From contig JAKQKY010000006.1 of assembly GCA_029560415.1 (NCBI GenBank), forward strand, positions 1-33,831: a stretch of DNA of 33,831 nt, given 5' to 3'. Each line of letters opens with the position of its first letter. The stretch's first letter is position 1. Below are positions 32,668 to 33,831 of this stretch, piece after piece. Origin of the DNA: Bacteroidota bacterium (lineage in GTDB: Bacteria; Bacteroidota; Bacteroidia; Chitinophagales; Chitinophagaceae). A model generated the notes under the pieces. It did no database searches. It was given only the letters and a program-made list of their open reading frames with translations, and was not told the origin of the DNA. The translations under genes were made by a program, and so were the position numbers.

Positions 32668-32677
32668 TGTAATATTG
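32646..32677 (+). promoter_or_regulatory. Possible promoter for tRNA-Leu
   Basis: TTTG (32646-32649), a 20-bp spacer and TAATATTG (32670-32677) resemble the Bacteroidota promoter with one mismatch in the -7 box. It lies across the end of hscB and gives a transcript start about 12 bp before the tRNA. Confidence 0.4.
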
Positions 32678-32693
32678 CCTCCCGATTTCAATT

Positions 32694-32777
32694 GCCCAGA
32701 TGGCGGAATTGGTAGACGCAACAGACTCAAAATCTGTCGTTCGCAAGGATGTGCAGGTTCGATTCCTGTTCTGGGCA
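32694..32777 (+). tRNA. tRNA-Leu (anticodon CAA)
   Basis: The acceptor stem is GCCCAGA (32694-32700) with TCTGGGC (32770-32776), followed by discriminator A. The anticodon stem is ACAGA/TCTGT (32721-32725 and 32733-32737) with loop CTCAAAA, giving anticodon CAA at 32728-32730 for TTG codons. There is a long variable arm, as expected for a class II leucine tRNA, and a T arm with GGTTCGATTCC. The 3' CCA is not encoded. An open frame over this gene (from 32700) is an artefact. Confidence 0.97.
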
Positions 32778-32787
32778 CGAGTTAAAG

Positions 32788-32818
32788 AAAGGCAATTCCG
32801 TCAGGGTTGCCTTTTTTC
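32788..32818 (+). terminator. Rho-independent terminator after tRNA-Leu
   Basis: AAAGGCAA (32788-32795) pairs with TTGCCTTT (32807-32814) over an 11-base loop, and the stem runs into a T tract (TTTTTTCTTT). It starts 10 bp after the tRNA. From here to 33000 the sequence is AT-rich with no gene. Confidence 0.85.
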
Positions 32819-32955
32819 TTTGTGTAAAATTCAAATATTATATTTTTTCTTAATTTTCATTGTCGCAATAACCAAAAAATTCATTTCTTTCAAAATCTAT
32901 TGTTTACGTGGCTTTTCTGCAAATAATTGGTTTTGTTAATTGCGTATATTTAATT

Positions 32956-33454
32956 GTTAGCTGAAATTTTTTTGACCATTTCAATTCTATATAGATTTTA
33001 TGACGCACAGCAAAATCATCGACTTCGTCAAATGTTTACTTTGCTTTCTCATAATGTCGTGCAATTTGGGAAAGGAGCAAAAAAGAAAGGTATTATTAGA
33101 ATCACAGATTGGTACTTATATTTTGGATACAACTAAAACATCATTAACTGGATATAGGGATAGTTTTGATAAGTATAAATCACTTACGATAACTTTTAGC
33201 AAAGATTCATTTTACTTAAATCAAAAAGTTCCATTCATATTCGATAGTATTGGAACATGGACTGTTTCTGAAGGAGGTGTGGAAGACTGGAACTGGTTGT
33301 ACTACAAAAGTAATCCAAACATTAGCACTCAATTCACTGAACCTTGGACAACCGATTCTGTGTTTTACCTGAACAGTGTAACGCCGCAAAAGGGACAGGT
33401 TGCTATCAATGTAATTTATTTTAAGAAAATGAAGTAAGCAAAACTTCAGCTAAC
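32956..33454. repeat. Inverted repeats bounding the small lipoprotein gene
   Basis: GTTAGCTGAAATTTT at 32956-32970 is matched, in inverted orientation with one mismatch, by AAAACTTCAGCTAAC at 33440-33454. One copy is 29 bp before the start codon and the other begins just after the stop codon. In an integron gene cassette the first bases after the GTT crossover are complementary to the R'' arm of that cassette's own attC, and this is the same relation. No integrase is in the window. Confidence 0.7.
33000..33437 (+). CDS. Small putative lipoprotein of unknown function
   Basis: This 145-residue protein has a basic N-terminus, a hydrophobic stretch (residues 9-20, FVKCLLCFLIMS) and a lipobox-like IMSC with the lipidated cysteine at C21. 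It would then be processed by signal peptidase II and anchored to a membrane. The mature part is rich in Thr, Ser, Lys and aromatic residues with a likely beta-sheet pattern (for example SLTITFSKDSFYLN and SIGTWTVSEG), reminiscent of small lipocalin-like lipoproteins of Bacteroidota, but no family is recognisable. It is more AT-rich than the housekeeping genes upstream and is bounded by inverted repeats and an attC-like element, which suggests horizontal transfer. ATG at 33000 is the only start that includes the signal sequence. Confidence 0.7.
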   Translation: MTHSKIIDFVKCLLCFLIMSCNLGKEQKRKVLLESQIGTYILDTTKTSLTGYRDSFDKYKSLTITFSKDSFYLNQKVPFIFDSIGTWTVSEGGVEDWNWLYYKSNPNISTQFTEPWTTDSVFYLNSVTPQKGQVAINVIYFKKMK

Positions 33455-33681
33455 AAAAGCATTGGCAAAATTCGGGCGGACAGTCAAATGCTGAGCATTT
33501 GATCTCTACCAATCAGTGGTTATAGGCCTGACATTTTCTAATCCGCCAGCAGATGTTGGCTACGCTCTTACTCTGCTGGCTGGTTTGGTGGTTCCATCAA
33601 AATTTCCGTTCTTTAATAAGAGTATCGGCCAGGCGGACAAAGCAACAAATTCCCAAACCTCGCCAATGCTCGACGTTAGCC
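33449..33681. other. attC-like structured element (233 bp)
   Basis: The ends form two nested inverted pairs: GCTAAC (33449-33454) with GTTAGC (33675-33680), then GCATTGGC (33459-33466) with GCCAATGC (33662-33669), separated by unequal spacers of 4 and 5 bases. This is the R''-L''...L'-R' order of integron attC sites, and the right end GTTAGCC fits the core GTTRRRY. The interior also folds: TCAAATGC/GCATTTGA (33484-33502, loop TGA) and GCCAGCAGA/TCTGCTGGC (33545-33580). GGCGGACA occurs at 33475 and 33632. At 233 bp it is longer than attC sites described to date (up to about 150 bp), so this may be a related but distinct element. A 64-codon open frame inside (33516-33710) is probably not a gene. 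Confidence 0.5.
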
Positions 33682-33689
33682 ATAATTAT

Positions 33690-33831
33690 TACGCCGGTTC
33701 AACATTCTAACGCAACGTTAAGACAAAATTCTTAGCTTGTATGATGGATAAAAAGTACGGTCGAATGACCCTCCCAGAGCGTATTGAAATAGAAAAACAA
33801 CTCAGCCATAAGAAGAGTTTATCTGAGATTG
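33690..33831 (+). mobile_element. Left end of an IS30-family insertion sequence (partial)
   Basis: The transposase start at 33741 is preceded by TTCAACATTCTAACGCAACG (33699-33718), which resembles the TCAA...AACGCAAC part of known IS30-type terminal repeats. The outer boundary is approximate, since only one end is present and no target duplication can be checked. The element begins within about 15 bp of the attC-like right end. Confidence 0.5.
33741..33831 (+). CDS. IS30-family transposase, N-terminal fragment (cut by window end)
   Basis: Thirty codons are visible, from ATG at 33741 (a second ATG follows at 33744) to the last base. The protein reads KYGRMTLPERIEIEKQLSHK followed by SLSEI, which matches the start of the N-terminal helix-turn-helix of IS30-type transposases (compare LTxxERxxIxxLLxxGxSxxEIA). 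The catalytic DDE domain would lie to the right of the window. The call depends on this short segment and the terminal-repeat-like sequence before it. Confidence 0.65.
   Translation, partial: MMDKKYGRMTLPERIEIEKQLSHKKSLSEI

Noticed and set aside
32700-32939. 79-codon open frame starting MAELVDATDSKSVV
   Set aside because: It is a translation of tRNA-Leu(CAA) and its terminator, a frequent annotation artefact.
33516-33710. 64-codon open frame in the attC-like element
   Set aside because: It runs through the inverted repeats of a structured non-coding element; the composition is not protein-like and there is no promoter or family match.

Overview
The window looks like chromosome from a Bacteroidota bacterium, most likely family Chitinophagaceae (the family is a guess from gene content). 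Genes have no visible Shine-Dalgarno sequences, several have a Bacteroidota-type -7 box (TAnnTTTG) just before the start codon, and base composition is moderate.

Region 1 (1-17259) is one long plus-strand locus for a secreted or surface polysaccharide, with short gaps and some 1-4 bp overlaps. It holds eight glycosyltransferases or glycosyltransferase-like proteins (the first cut by the window edge), a hexapeptide-repeat acyltransferase, a WlbA/WlbB/WlbC-like trio expected to make a diacetamido uronic acid sugar nucleotide, an FkbM-type methyltransferase, a Wzy-like polymerase, an SGNH-type protein paired with an MBOAT O-acyltransferase, and a small exosortase-family protein. No flippase, Wza/Wzc export gene or sorted substrate is visible; the locus probably continues to the left.

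Region 2 (17260-20949) adds a NodU/TobZ-type carbamoyltransferase, another GT2 glycosyltransferase and a CpsB/YwqE-type PHP phosphatase, probably linked to the same polysaccharide.

Region 3 (20950-32777) is mainly housekeeping: mtaB, a DUF4258 protein, a GH3-family enzyme, dxr, rseP, a MacB-like ABC permease, tsaD, a TrmN6-like methyltransferase, a saccharopine/alanine dehydrogenase-family enzyme, hscB and tRNA-Leu(CAA). From 17.2 to 29.1 kb the intergenic gaps are filled with 7-bp and 8-bp tandem repeats. One composite arrangement (GATACAG-type heptamers next to an AT-rich box) occurs three times, and the ABC permease-tsaD gap is almost entirely repeat.

Region 4 (32778-33831) looks accessory. 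After the tRNA terminator there is an AT-rich small lipoprotein gene bounded by inverted repeats, then a 233-bp structured element with nested end repeats arranged like an integron attC site, then the start of an IS30-family insertion sequence. This cassette-like unit beside a tRNA gene is the best candidate for something not fully described. The lone exosortase in the polysaccharide locus and the composite repeats come next.
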